From Gammaproteobacteria bacterium (GTDB lineage Bacteria > Pseudomonadota > Gammaproteobacteria > J044): a DNA stretch of 5,553 bases. The position numbers were made by a program, and so were the translations under genes. Every line of letters starts with the position of its first letter. The stretch's first letter is position 1. Shown in pieces: positions 1 through 5,553 of this stretch. The stretch lies in the NCBI GenBank assembly GCA_026995955.1, contig JALWNJ010000143.1, positions 1 to 5,553 on the forward strand, given 5' to 3'. The notes under the pieces were generated by a model. The model searched no databases, had not been told where the DNA came from, and worked only from the letters and a program-made list of their open reading frames with translations.

Positions 1-458
1 CCGGGCTGCCCTGGCCCTGGATCGCGCTGGGGCTTGCCGTGGGCTGGGGCCTGACCCTGCTGTGGTTCCTGCGCCGGCGCGGGGCCACCCCACGGCCGGA
101 AAGGACGCGCCACGCGGGAAACCATGCGACCGGCAAGACGGAATCCGCGCTGCGCGAGGCCTGCCGCAAGCGGGACTGGCACGCCCTGCGCAACGCGCTG
201 ATGGACTGGGCCCGGGCGCGCTGGCCCGACGACCCGCCCCACGACCTGTACGCACTGGGCCAGCGCTGCGGCGAGCCGCTGGCCGGGCTGATCGAGGAGA
301 TCAACCGAATCCAGGGACTCCGGGAACGGAAAGAATGGCCATGTCGGGCGTTGCAGGACGCCCTGCACGCATTGCAGCGTGCCCAGGCCGGAAAGGCCAA
401 GGCATTGCCCCCGTTGTATCCGGACGACAACGCGGGAAGCGGAAAGGCCACACCCTAG
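1..458 (+). CDS. BatD-like protein, C-terminal part (5' truncated by window edge)
   Basis: The reading frame is open from base 3 to a TAG at 456-458, giving 151 visible residues. There is no start in the window, so the N-terminal signal peptide and extracytoplasmic domains lie to the left. The visible part begins with a membrane helix (PWPWIALGLAVGWGLTLLWF, about residues 3-22) closed by basic residues (RRR). A polar stretch follows, then a helical soluble domain with ALREACRKRDW, ALMDWARARWPDDPP and LYALGQRC, ending near LPPLYP. That arrangement, a last membrane helix followed by a cytoplasmic helical tail with a WARARWP-like motif, is what I know from the C-terminus of BatD proteins of Gammaproteobacteria. 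These belong to the Bat (Bacteroides aerotolerance) gene set, usually beside MoxR and VWA-domain genes; their biochemical role is unsettled. An internal GTG at 39 lies within the helix and is not the start. The assignment rests on the tail only. Confidence 0.75.
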   Translation, partial: GLPWPWIALGLAVGWGLTLLWFLRRRGATPRPERTRHAGNHATGKTESALREACRKRDWHALRNALMDWARARWPDDPPHDLYALGQRCGEPLAGLIEEINRIQGLRERKEWPCRALQDALHALQRAQAGKAKALPPLYPDDNAGSGKATP

Positions 459-1075
459 GACGGCTGGTTGAGGGCCAGGAACTTCTCCACGCCGCGAAGC
501 CGGCGCGTGGGTCCCCTGGGCTTGCCCTCGACCAGCCCCACGATCTTGCGGACATAATGCCGGGTCTGGCCCGGCACCAGTGGCTCGAGATCATTCCAGA
601 ACGGCGTGTGTTCCAGCTGCGCGCTCAGCCGACGAAAGATGCGCCGGATTCGCACATACCCGGCATTGTAGCTGGCAAAGGCCAGCAGCAGGCGGTCACG
701 GTCCGGCAGCGGTTCGCGCCACTTCCGGTACAGCAGGCGGTCGTAGTAGATGCCGGCCGCGATGTTCCATTCCGGGTCCCGGATGCGCTTGAAGTGCGGG
801 TTGCGTTCGCGGATCTCGCGATAGGTGGCGGGCAGGATCTGCATCAGGCCGATGGCACCGGCATGACTACTGCTCCGGGGGTCGAGATTGGACTCGGCAA
901 TGGCCTGGGCCTTGAACCAGCGCCAGTCGAAGGCCGGCCCGAAGTAGCGCTTGGTGTACTTGCGGAAGTAGCGGTCGTAATCGCTGGGCCAGCGCGGATC
1001 GTCCACCGACAGCAGCTCCTGCGCCTGCACGGCGGACAGGGGCAGCAGCACACAGAACAGCACCAGCAGCCGCAT
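455..1075 (-). CDS. Secreted lytic transglycosylase, SLT domain
   Basis: A 206-residue protein predicted to cleave the MurNAc-GlcNAc bond of peptidoglycan in the periplasm, forming 1,6-anhydro-MurNAc ends. Residues 1-18 form a signal peptide ending AVQA before QE. Cys8 lies inside the hydrophobic core with no proper lipobox, so a soluble periplasmic protein is more likely than a lipoprotein. The goose-lysozyme-like SLT fold is clear: AIAES with catalytic Glu61 and Ser62, GAIGLMQI (74-80) followed by LPAT, NIAAGIYY (104-111), FASYNAGY (133-140) and a late HYVRKI (173-178). It is a minimal enzyme, with one SLT domain and no LysM, SBP or large N-terminal region, so it is not MltF or Slt70. The ATG at 1073-1075 is chosen because it gives the signal peptide and lies 10 bases after the DUF350 stop. 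No good Shine-Dalgarno is visible, which suggests coupling to the upstream gene. The C-terminal tail is basic (TRRLRGVEKF). Its stop overlaps the batD stop. Confidence 0.9.
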   Translation of the reverse strand: MRLLVLFCVLLPLSAVQAQELLSVDDPRWPSDYDRYFRKYTKRYFGPAFDWRWFKAQAIAESNLDPRSSSHAGAIGLMQILPATYREIRERNPHFKRIRDPEWNIAAGIYYDRLLYRKWREPLPDRDRLLLAFASYNAGYVRIRRIFRRLSAQLEHTPFWNDLEPLVPGQTRHYVRKIVGLVEGKPRGPTRRLRGVEKFLALNQPS

Positions 1076-1085
1076 GGCGGCGGAC

Positions 1086-1316
1086 TCAGTTGAGCCCCAG
1101 GCCGATGACCAGCCCCATGGCAGTGCCGATTCCGATGAAGATGCCGCACAGCATCAGGCCCACGGCCACATTGCCCTTGCCCAGTTCGTCGCTAATGTTG
1201 AAGCAGACGATGTGATTGAAGATCTTGCAGCCCGTCCACATGAAGAACAGTGTCATGGCGCCGCCCATGAAGGCATAGATGAAGTTCAGCAGGATGGGGT
1301 CGATGTGCTCGGACAT
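1086..1316 (-). CDS. DUF350 (UPF0719-like) small inner-membrane protein
   Basis: A 76-residue hydrophobic protein starting MSEHIDPILLNFIYAFMGG. The frame is open further upstream to 1418, but the ATG at 1314-1316 is preferred: it has AGGAG seven bases upstream, and the extra upstream residues are polar and lack family likeness. Two membrane helices are visible, about residues 8-30 and 49-73. The linker between them carries the polar motif SDELGKGNVAVGLML, like the DUF350 signature in which a charged turn and GN-A lead into a glycine-rich helix (GIFIGIGTAMGLVIG). UPF0719 proteins such as E. coli YjfL are about 130 residues with two such modules; this one has a single module. Three cysteines (30, 38, 57) lie in or near the helices. 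The molecular function of the family is unknown. It is the first gene of a probable two-gene operon with the transglycosylase, which suggests an envelope role, but that is inference. Confidence 0.72.
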   Translation of the reverse strand: MSEHIDPILLNFIYAFMGGAMTLFFMWTGCKIFNHIVCFNISDELGKGNVAVGLMLCGIFIGIGTAMGLVIGLGLN

Positions 1317-1323
1317 GCCGTTT

Positions 1324-1328
1324 CTCCT
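1324..1328 (-). promoter_or_regulatory. Ribosome binding site of the DUF350 gene
   Basis: On the minus strand this reads AGGAG within GAGAGGAGAAACGGC, seven bases before the ATG at 1316. It is the best Shine-Dalgarno in the window and decides the start of the DUF350 gene against longer versions of the frame. Confidence 0.75.
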
Positions 1329-1394
1329 CTCCGCGGCACCGCCGGGAACGCACGGGCCGGCCGGTGGTCTATTCTTGTAATCGTTGGGTCTTCG

Positions 1395-1425
1395 ATTATT
1401 CCACGGTAAACGGCCCATCTGTCAA
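1395..1425 (-). promoter_or_regulatory. Probable sigma70-type promoter for DUF350-transglycosylase operon
   Basis: On the minus strand a perfect -35 box TTGACA (plus-strand 1420-1425) is followed by AATAAT (1395-1400, five of six matches to TATAAT) after 19 bases. An overlapping TGGAAT (1398-1403, four of six) gives a 16-base spacer. The neighbourhood is clearly more AT-rich than the rest of the window. Transcription would start near 1388, leaving a leader of about 70 bases before the DUF350 ATG. The spacing is not ideal, so this is a prediction from sequence only. Confidence 0.5.
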
Positions 1426-1449
1426 CTCGGGAGCAGAACACGACGCGCA

Positions 1450-1466
1450 GCGCCCTGAAATGGCGC
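1450..1466. other. Small inverted repeat (hairpin) between rarA and the DUF350 gene
   Basis: GCGCC (1450-1454) and GGCGC (1462-1466) form a five-base-pair GC stem with a seven-base loop. It lies 36 bases beyond the rarA stop, in the minus-strand direction. No T-run follows on either strand, so it does not look like a standard intrinsic terminator. It could slow read-through or protect the 3' end of the rarA message, or be chance in GC-rich DNA. Confidence 0.3.
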
Positions 1467-1501
1467 CTTAGCCGCGGCATGACCTCATCACGCACTCCTG
1501 G

Positions 1502-2833
1502 TCATGCTCCCTCTTCCCCACCTTGCTGCTTTGCGTCCAGCCCGCGCAGGTATTCGAGCCGCTCGCGGATGCGCGCCTCGAGACCTCGATCCACGGGCTG
1601 GTAGTACTGCCGCGGCTCGATGCCCTCCGGAAAGTAGTTTTCGCCCGCGGCATAACCCTCGGCCTCGTCGTGGGCATAGCGGTAGCCCTTGCCGTGGCCC
1701 AGTTCCTTCATCAGCCGGGTCGGCGCATTGCGCAGATGCATGGGCACCTCCAGCGTGCCCTGCTCGCGGGCATCGCGGAGCGCCGCCTTCCAGGCCATGT
1801 ACACGGCGTTGCTCTTCGGCGCCACCGCGAGGTAGACGATGGCCTGGGCGATGGCCAGCTCCCCCTCCGGCGAGCCGAGACGCTCATAGGTCTCCCAGGC
1901 CTGCAGCGCCAGCGTCAGGCCACGGGGATCGGCATTGCCGATGTCCTCGCTGGCCATGCGCACCACGCGGCGGGCAATGTAGAGCGGATCGCAGCCACCA
2001 TCGATCATGCGCGCGAACCAGTACAGCGCGGCGTCCGGATCGGAACCGCGCACCGACTTGTGCAGCGCCGAGATCTGGTCGTAGAACAGATCGCCACCCT
2101 TGTCGAAGCGGCGCAGGCTGTGGCTGGTCACCTCGGCCACCAGCGCATCGTCGAGGGTGCCGCCCTCGCCCGCCAGGTCGGCGGCGATCTCCAGCAGATT
2201 GAGCGCGCGGCGGGCATCGCCGTCGGCGGCCCTGGCCAGCAGGGTCAGCGCATCGTCGTCCGCCTGCAGGCCCAGGCCACCCAGACCGCGCTCGCTGTCA
2301 CCCAGGGCACGACGCAGTATGGCGAGCAGGTCGTCCTCGTCCAGCCGCTTGAGCACATAGGTGCGCACGCGCGACAGCAGGGCGTTGTTGAGCTCGAAGG
2401 AGGGATTCTCGGTGGTGGCGCCGATGAAATGGATGGTGCCGTCCTCCACATGCGGCAGGAAGGCATCCTGCTGCGCCTTGTTGAAGCGGTGCACCTCGTC
2501 GACGAACAGCACCGTGTCGCGCCCCTCGCGTTCACGCGTGCGGCGTGCCTCGTCGATGGCGGCGCGGATGTCCTTCACCCCGGACAGCACCGCCGAGAGG
2601 CTGATGAAGCGCGCACCGCAGTAGGCGGCGATCATGCGTGCCAGAGTGGTCTTGCCGGTGCCGGGCGGGCCCCAGAACACCATCGAGTGCAGGCGGTCCT
2701 CCTCCAGCGCGCGGCGCAGCGGCTTGCCCTCGGCGAGCAGGTGGCGCTGGCCGAACACCTCGTCGATGGTCTGCGGCCGCATGCGGTCGGCCAGGGGCCG
2801 GTGGGCACTGCCTGCCTGCTCGAACAGATCCAT
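1502..2833 (-). CDS. rarA: Replication-associated recombination protein A (RarA/MgsA), AAA+ ATPase
   Basis: A 443-residue cytoplasmic AAA+ ATPase of the RarA/MgsA/WRNIP1 family, related to clamp-loader subunits and RuvB, which acts at stalled or gapped replication forks with SSB. The length matches the family (E. coli RarA is 447 residues). Visible landmarks: N-terminal [17 protein letters not shown] (13-29), Walker A GPPGTGKT (55-62), Walker [11 protein letters not shown] (108-117; Asp112, Glu113), sensor 1 [10 protein letters not shown] (138-147), arginine-finger region LLSRVR (152-157) and sensor 2 GDARRALN (205-212). The C-terminal half has the family-specific tetramerisation region, with [21 protein letters not shown] (252-272), [12 protein letters not shown] (288-299) and the late [11 protein letters not shown] (366-376) and YFPEG (400-404). 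No key residue is missing. The ATG at 2831-2833 overlaps the last base of the lolA stop (TGATG) and has no Shine-Dalgarno, which points to translational coupling. It is the last gene of ftsK-lolA-rarA here. Confidence 0.97.
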   Translation of the reverse strand: MDLFEQAGSAHRPLADRMRPQTIDEVFGQRHLLAEGKPLRRALEEDRLHSMVFWGPPGTGKTTLARMIAAYCGARFISLSAVLSGVKDIRAAIDEARRTREREGRDTVLFVDEVHRFNKAQQDAFLPHVEDGTIHFIGATTENPSFELNNALLSRVRTYVLKRLDEDDLLAILRRALGDSERGLGGLGLQADDDALTLLARAADGDARRALNLLEIAADLAGEGGTLDDALVAEVTSHSLRRFDKGGDLFYDQISALHKSVRGSDPDAALYWFARMIDGGCDPLYIARRVVRMASEDIGNADPRGLTLALQAWETYERLGSPEGELAIAQAIVYLAVAPKSNAVYMAWKAALRDAREQGTLEVPMHLRNAPTRLMKELGHGKGYRYAHDEAEGYAAGENYFPEGIEPRQYYQPVDRGLEARIRERLEYLRGLDAKQQGGEEGA

Positions 2834-3468
2834 CAGCGTTCGGCGTCGAGGCCCAGTACGTCCGCCTCCGGCGGCGGCGTGAACAGGAAGTCACCCGCAT
2901 CGATGGGCTGGTTGATGCGCAGGTGCTCGAAGCGGATCACCGTGTTCTGCCCAAACTGGTCGGTGAGGTGCATCTCCTTGACCCCCTCGTTGGTCAGACC
3001 CACCTCGATGCGCGTGAAGTCGGTGTCCTTGAGCTTGGGGATCAGCTCCATCCAGGCCACGCCGTCGTGCTCGCGGGTGTCGGTGATGATGAAGTCGTCA
3101 CGCACCGAGCGCGGCTCGCTGAGCAGCAGCAGCGGCGAGGCGCCCAGGGCCTTGCCCAGCTTCTTCACGGTCACCTGCGCCAGTTCCTGGTCGTAGATCC
3201 ACAGATACTGACCGTCGGAGACGATCTGCTGCGGGCTGGGCTCGGTGTAGTCCCAGCGGAAGCGGCCCGGGCGCAGCAGTTCGAAGCGGCCGCGCGCCTT
3301 GCGCAGCAGGCGGCCCTTTTCGTCGTGCACCTCCTGCACGAAGTCGGCCTGCACGCTCTGGATGGAACGGAAGAAGTGGTCCAGCCGGCGCTCGGCCTCG
3401 CTGGCGGCCTGCGCCACGAGGCTCAGGAACAGCAACAGCAGCGCAAGCGGAAGGGAGCGGGGTTTCAT
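2833..3468 (-). CDS. lolA: Outer-membrane lipoprotein carrier LolA
   Basis: A 211-residue periplasmic chaperone that takes lipoproteins from the LolCDE transporter in the inner membrane and hands them to LolB at the outer membrane. A classical signal peptide, [21 protein letters not shown], ends at about residue 21. The mature part shows LolA features: [15 protein letters not shown] (31-45), [21 protein letters not shown] (57-77) with the arginine/tryptophan strand, [14 protein letters not shown] (80-93) and the typical end [12 protein letters not shown] (195-206). The length fits the family (about 200 residues). The ATG at 3466-3468 gives the signal peptide. It lies 17 bases after the ftsK stop with only a distant AGGA about 12 bases upstream, so initiation may depend partly on translation of ftsK. 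The stop TGA overlaps the rarA start. Position between ftsK and rarA is the standard gammaproteobacterial context and supports the call. Confidence 0.96.
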   Translation of the reverse strand: MKPRSLPLALLLLFLSLVAQAASEAERRLDHFFRSIQSVQADFVQEVHDEKGRLLRKARGRFELLRPGRFRWDYTEPSPQQIVSDGQYLWIYDQELAQVTVKKLGKALGASPLLLLSEPRSVRDDFIITDTREHDGVAWMELIPKLKDTDFTRIEVGLTNEGVKEMHLTDQFGQNTVIRFEHLRINQPIDAGDFLFTPPPEADVLGLDAER

Positions 3469-3485
3469 GACGATACGGCTTCCTG

Positions 3486-5553
3486 TCAGTTGGGGGGTGG
3501 CGGCGGCGCCAGCACCTCGCGCGAACCGTTGGCCTGCACCGGGCTTACCACGCCGGCCATCTCCATCTCTTCGATCATGCGCGCGGCGCGGTTGTAGCCG
3601 ATCTTGAGGCGGCGCTGCACATAGGAGATGGAGGCCTTGCGCGATTCGGTGACGATGGCCACCGCCTCGTCGTACAGCGGGTCGGTCTCGCCGCCCTTGT
3701 CCTCGGCGGGATCGATGCCGGGGATGGGGCCGCTGGCGCCCTCCTGTACGACTTCCTCGATGTAATTCGGTTCCGCCTTCTGCTTGAGGCTGTCCACCAC
3801 CTTGTGCACCTCCTCGTCGGAGACGAAGGCGCCATGCACGCGCACCGGCAGGCCACTGCCCGGCGGCAGGTAGAGCATGTCGCCATGGCCGAGCAGCTGT
3901 TCGGCACCGGGCTGGTCGAGAATGGTGCGCGAATCCACCTTGGACGACACCTGAAAGGCGATGCGGGTGGGGATGTTGGCCTTGATGAGGCCGGTAATGA
4001 CATCCACCGAGGGGCGCTGGGTGGCCAGGATCAGGTGGATGCCGGCGGCGCGTGCCTTCTGCGCCAGGCGGGCGATCAGTTCCTCGATCTTCTTGCCCAC
4101 CACCATCATCAGGTCGGCGAACTCGTCGATGACGATGACGATGTAGGGCAGCGGCTGCAGCGTGGGCGGCGGTGCCGACGGGTCCAGCGCCTCCTCGGGC
4201 TTGTACAGCGGGTCCGGGATCGGCTCGCCGCGGTCGATGGCCTCCTGCACCTTGCGGTTGAAGCCACCGATGTTGCGCACTCCCAGTTTCGACATCAGCT
4301 GGTAGCGCCGCTCCATCTCGCCCACCGACCAGCGCAGGGCGTTGGCGGCGTCGTTCATGTCGGTGACCACCGGCGTGAGCAGGTGCGGGATGCCCTCGTA
4401 CACGCTCAGCTCCAGCATCTTCGGATCGACCAGAATCAGCCGCACCTCCTGCGCCGTGGCCTTGTACAACAGGCTCAGCAGCATGGCGTTGACGCCCACC
4501 GACTTGCCCGACCCGGTGGTACCGGCCACCAGCAGGTGCGGCATCCTGGCCAGGTCCGCCACCACCGGGCGGCCGCTGATGTCCTTGCCCAGCCCCAGCG
4601 TCAGCTTGGAGTTCGACTTGTCGTATTCCGCCGAGCTGAGGATCTCGCTCAGCATCACCATCTCGCGCTGCTCGTTGGGGATCTCCAGGCCCACCGTGGA
4701 CTTGCCCGGGATCACCTCCACGATGCGCACGCTGACAACCGACAGCGCACGCGCCAGGTCCTTGGCCAGGTTGCTGATGCGGCTCACCTTGACGCCGGGC
4801 GCCGGCTGCATCTCGAAGCGGGTGATCACCGGCCCCGGATGCACCTCCACCACCTGCACCTCGATGCCGAAATCGGCCAGCTTCAGCTCCACCTGACGCG
4901 ACATCGCCTCCAGCGCGGCCTCGGAATAGCCATGATGCTCGCCGGAGGGCTGATCCAGCAGCGCCAGGCTGGGCAGCTCGGAATTGGCCGGCGCCTCGAA
5001 CAGCGGGATCTGCTTCTCGCGTTCCACCCGCTCGCTGATCTCGGGCTTGCTGATGACCGGTTCGATGCGCGGCTTGCGGCGCGGCTTGCGGCGGGCCTTC
5101 TCGATCTTCTGCTCCCGTTCGCGGGCCACCTCACGGCCCTCGCGGCGCTCGCGCCAGCGGCCCCAGAGACGGTGCAGCCCACGGCCGAGCCAGAACACGC
5201 CGGCCCCCATCCAGTCCATCACGCGGAACCACGACAACCCCGTGAGCCAGGTGACGCCGGCCAGGAACAGCGCCAGCAGCAGCACGGTGGCGCCGACAAA
5301 GCTGGTGGCGGAGACCATCCCCATGCCCACCAGGTCACCCAGGATGCCGCCGGCGTTGAGCGGCAGGTCGCCGCGGGTGAAGTGCAGCGTCGCCAGGCCG
5401 CAGCCGGAGGCCAGGGTGAGCAGAAAGCCGCCCCAGCGGATGCCCAGGGTGCGCAGATCCAGCTCTCCGGTGCCCTCGCGGCCGCGATAGATGAGCCAGC
5501 CGCTGTAGGCGACGATGATCGGGGCCAGGAAGGCCAGATAGCCGAACAGGTAA
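3486..5553 (-). CDS. ftsK: DNA translocase FtsK (5' end outside window)
   Basis: The septal DNA pump that moves chromosome termini and activates XerCD at dif. The frame stays open to the right edge, giving 688 visible residues; internal GTG/ATG codons near 5318-5330 lie inside the membrane domain and are not the start. About 80 residues with the first membrane helices are missing. Visible order: membrane helices at about 2-22, 39-58 and 81-105; a short, highly charged linker (about 125-190) with RKPRRKPR; then the RecA-like motor with [14 protein letters not shown] (246-259), Walker A GTTGSGKS (344-351), [17 protein letters not shown] (375-391), Walker [13 protein letters not shown] (471-482) and [19 protein letters not shown] (510-528). 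A gamma winged helix (about 624-684) follows, with [21 protein letters not shown], the KOPS-reading module. The estimated full length, near 770, matches the compact SpoIIIE/Pseudomonas type and not the long-linker E. coli form. The C-terminus ends in a proline run (APPPPPN). It is the promoter-proximal gene of the three visible here. Confidence 0.97.
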   Translation of the reverse strand, partial: YLFGYLAFLAPIIVAYSGWLIYRGREGTGELDLRTLGIRWGGFLLTLASGCGLATLHFTRGDLPLNAGGILGDLVGMGMVSATSFVGATVLLLALFLAGVTWLTGLSWFRVMDWMGAGVFWLGRGLHRLWGRWRERREGREVAREREQKIEKARRKPRRKPRIEPVISKPEISERVEREKQIPLFEAPANSELPSLALLDQPSGEHHGYSEAALEAMSRQVELKLADFGIEVQVVEVHPGPVITRFEMQPAPGVKVSRISNLAKDLARALSVVSVRIVEVIPGKSTVGLEIPNEQREMVMLSEILSSAEYDKSNSKLTLGLGKDISGRPVVADLARMPHLLVAGTTGSGKSVGVNAMLLSLLYKATAQEVRLILVDPKMLELSVYEGIPHLLTPVVTDMNDAANALRWSVGEMERRYQLMSKLGVRNIGGFNRKVQEAIDRGEPIPDPLYKPEEALDPSAPPPTLQPLPYIVIVIDEFADLMMVVGKKIEELIARLAQKARAAGIHLILATQRPSVDVITGLIKANIPTRIAFQVSSKVDSRTILDQPGAEQLLGHGDMLYLPPGSGLPVRVHGAFVSDEEVHKVVDSLKQKAEPNYIEEVVQEGASGPIPGIDPAEDKGGETDPLYDEAVAIVTESRKASISYVQRRLKIGYNRAARMIEEMEMAGVVSPVQANGSREVLAPPPPPN
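5067..5090. repeat. ftsK: Exact 12-base tandem repeat in the ftsK linker
   Basis: The unit GCGCGGCTTGCG occurs twice head to tail (5067-5078 and 5079-5090). A further partial, imperfect copy follows (GCGGGCCTT). It is in frame (12 bases) and encodes RKPR twice on the minus strand, within the basic linker between the membrane and motor domains. It probably arose by slippage, and copy number could vary between strains without breaking the frame. Confidence 0.8.

Noticed and set aside
389..450. Repeated CGGAAAGGCCA (389-399 and 440-450), considered as an uptake signal or regulatory repeat
   Set aside because: Only two copies exist, both in frame in batD where they encode similar GKA residues, and no spaced array or wider recurrence is visible.
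487..510. Inverted repeat CCACGC/GCGTGG near the batD stop, considered as a terminator
   Set aside because: It lies inside the transglycosylase coding region, has a mismatched inner stem and is not followed by a T-run on the plus strand.
62..1093. A 343-codon plus-strand frame over batD and the transglycosylase
   Set aside because: It overlaps batD in another frame and the transglycosylase in antisense. The composition is typical of a shadow frame and no family is recognisable.
1286..1495. A 69-codon minus-strand frame with GTG start across the rarA-DUF350 gap
   Set aside because: It overlaps the DUF350 start in another frame, covers the predicted promoter, and has an arginine-rich sequence without a recognisable fold.
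1523..3196. A 557-codon open frame on the plus strand opposite rarA and lolA
   Set aside because: It lies antisense to two clear, conserved genes and shows no recognisable domain. Long open antisense frames are common in GC-rich coding DNA because stops are rare there.
5318..5330. GTG/ATG codons as the start of ftsK
   Set aside because: The frame remains open upstream to the window edge and encodes FtsK-like membrane helices (for example [14 protein letters not shown] and [18 protein letters not shown]), so the true start is outside.
3486..5553. KOPS-like sites (GGGNAGGG) that would show replichore direction
   Set aside because: Reading both strands by eye I found only near matches and no convincing exact site in the window.

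Overview
The window is high-GC DNA with the gene content of a gammaproteobacterial chromosome. The block ftsK-lolA-rarA, read right to left on the minus strand, is the conserved gammaproteobacterial order also found in Escherichia coli and Pseudomonas. The protein sequences, high GC and a BatD-type protein next door suggest a free-living gammaproteobacterium, perhaps near Chromatiales/Ectothiorhodospiraceae. That finer placement is a guess that cannot be proved from the sequence alone.

Layout, left to right. (1) Positions 1-458, plus strand: the C-terminal part of a BatD-like membrane protein, cut by the window edge. (2) Positions 455-1316, minus strand: a two-gene unit. A 76-residue DUF350-type membrane protein (1086-1316) is followed after 10 bases by a secreted SLT-type lytic transglycosylase (455-1075). 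The transglycosylase and batD converge and share the palindrome CTAG as their stop codons. (3) Positions 1317-1501: the only real intergenic gap. It holds a probable minus-strand promoter with a perfect TTGACA box, a strong ribosome binding site, a small hairpin and a six-codon mini-ORF of doubtful meaning. (4) Positions 1502-5553, minus strand: a tight operon of ftsK (5' end outside the window), lolA (17 bases after ftsK) and rarA (start overlapping the lolA stop in TGATG).

Functionally, the right-hand operon combines chromosome translocation at the septum (FtsK), periplasmic lipoprotein delivery to the outer membrane (LolA) and care of stalled replication forks (RarA). The left-hand pair is envelope-related: a peptidoglycan-cleaving enzyme and a small inner-membrane protein. 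It lies immediately downstream of rarA, where E. coli has serS.

I see no mobile element, CRISPR array, tRNA or rRNA. No convincing new system is visible. The points most worth checking are the DUF350-transglycosylase pair, the half-length DUF350 protein and the translational coupling of lolA to rarA.
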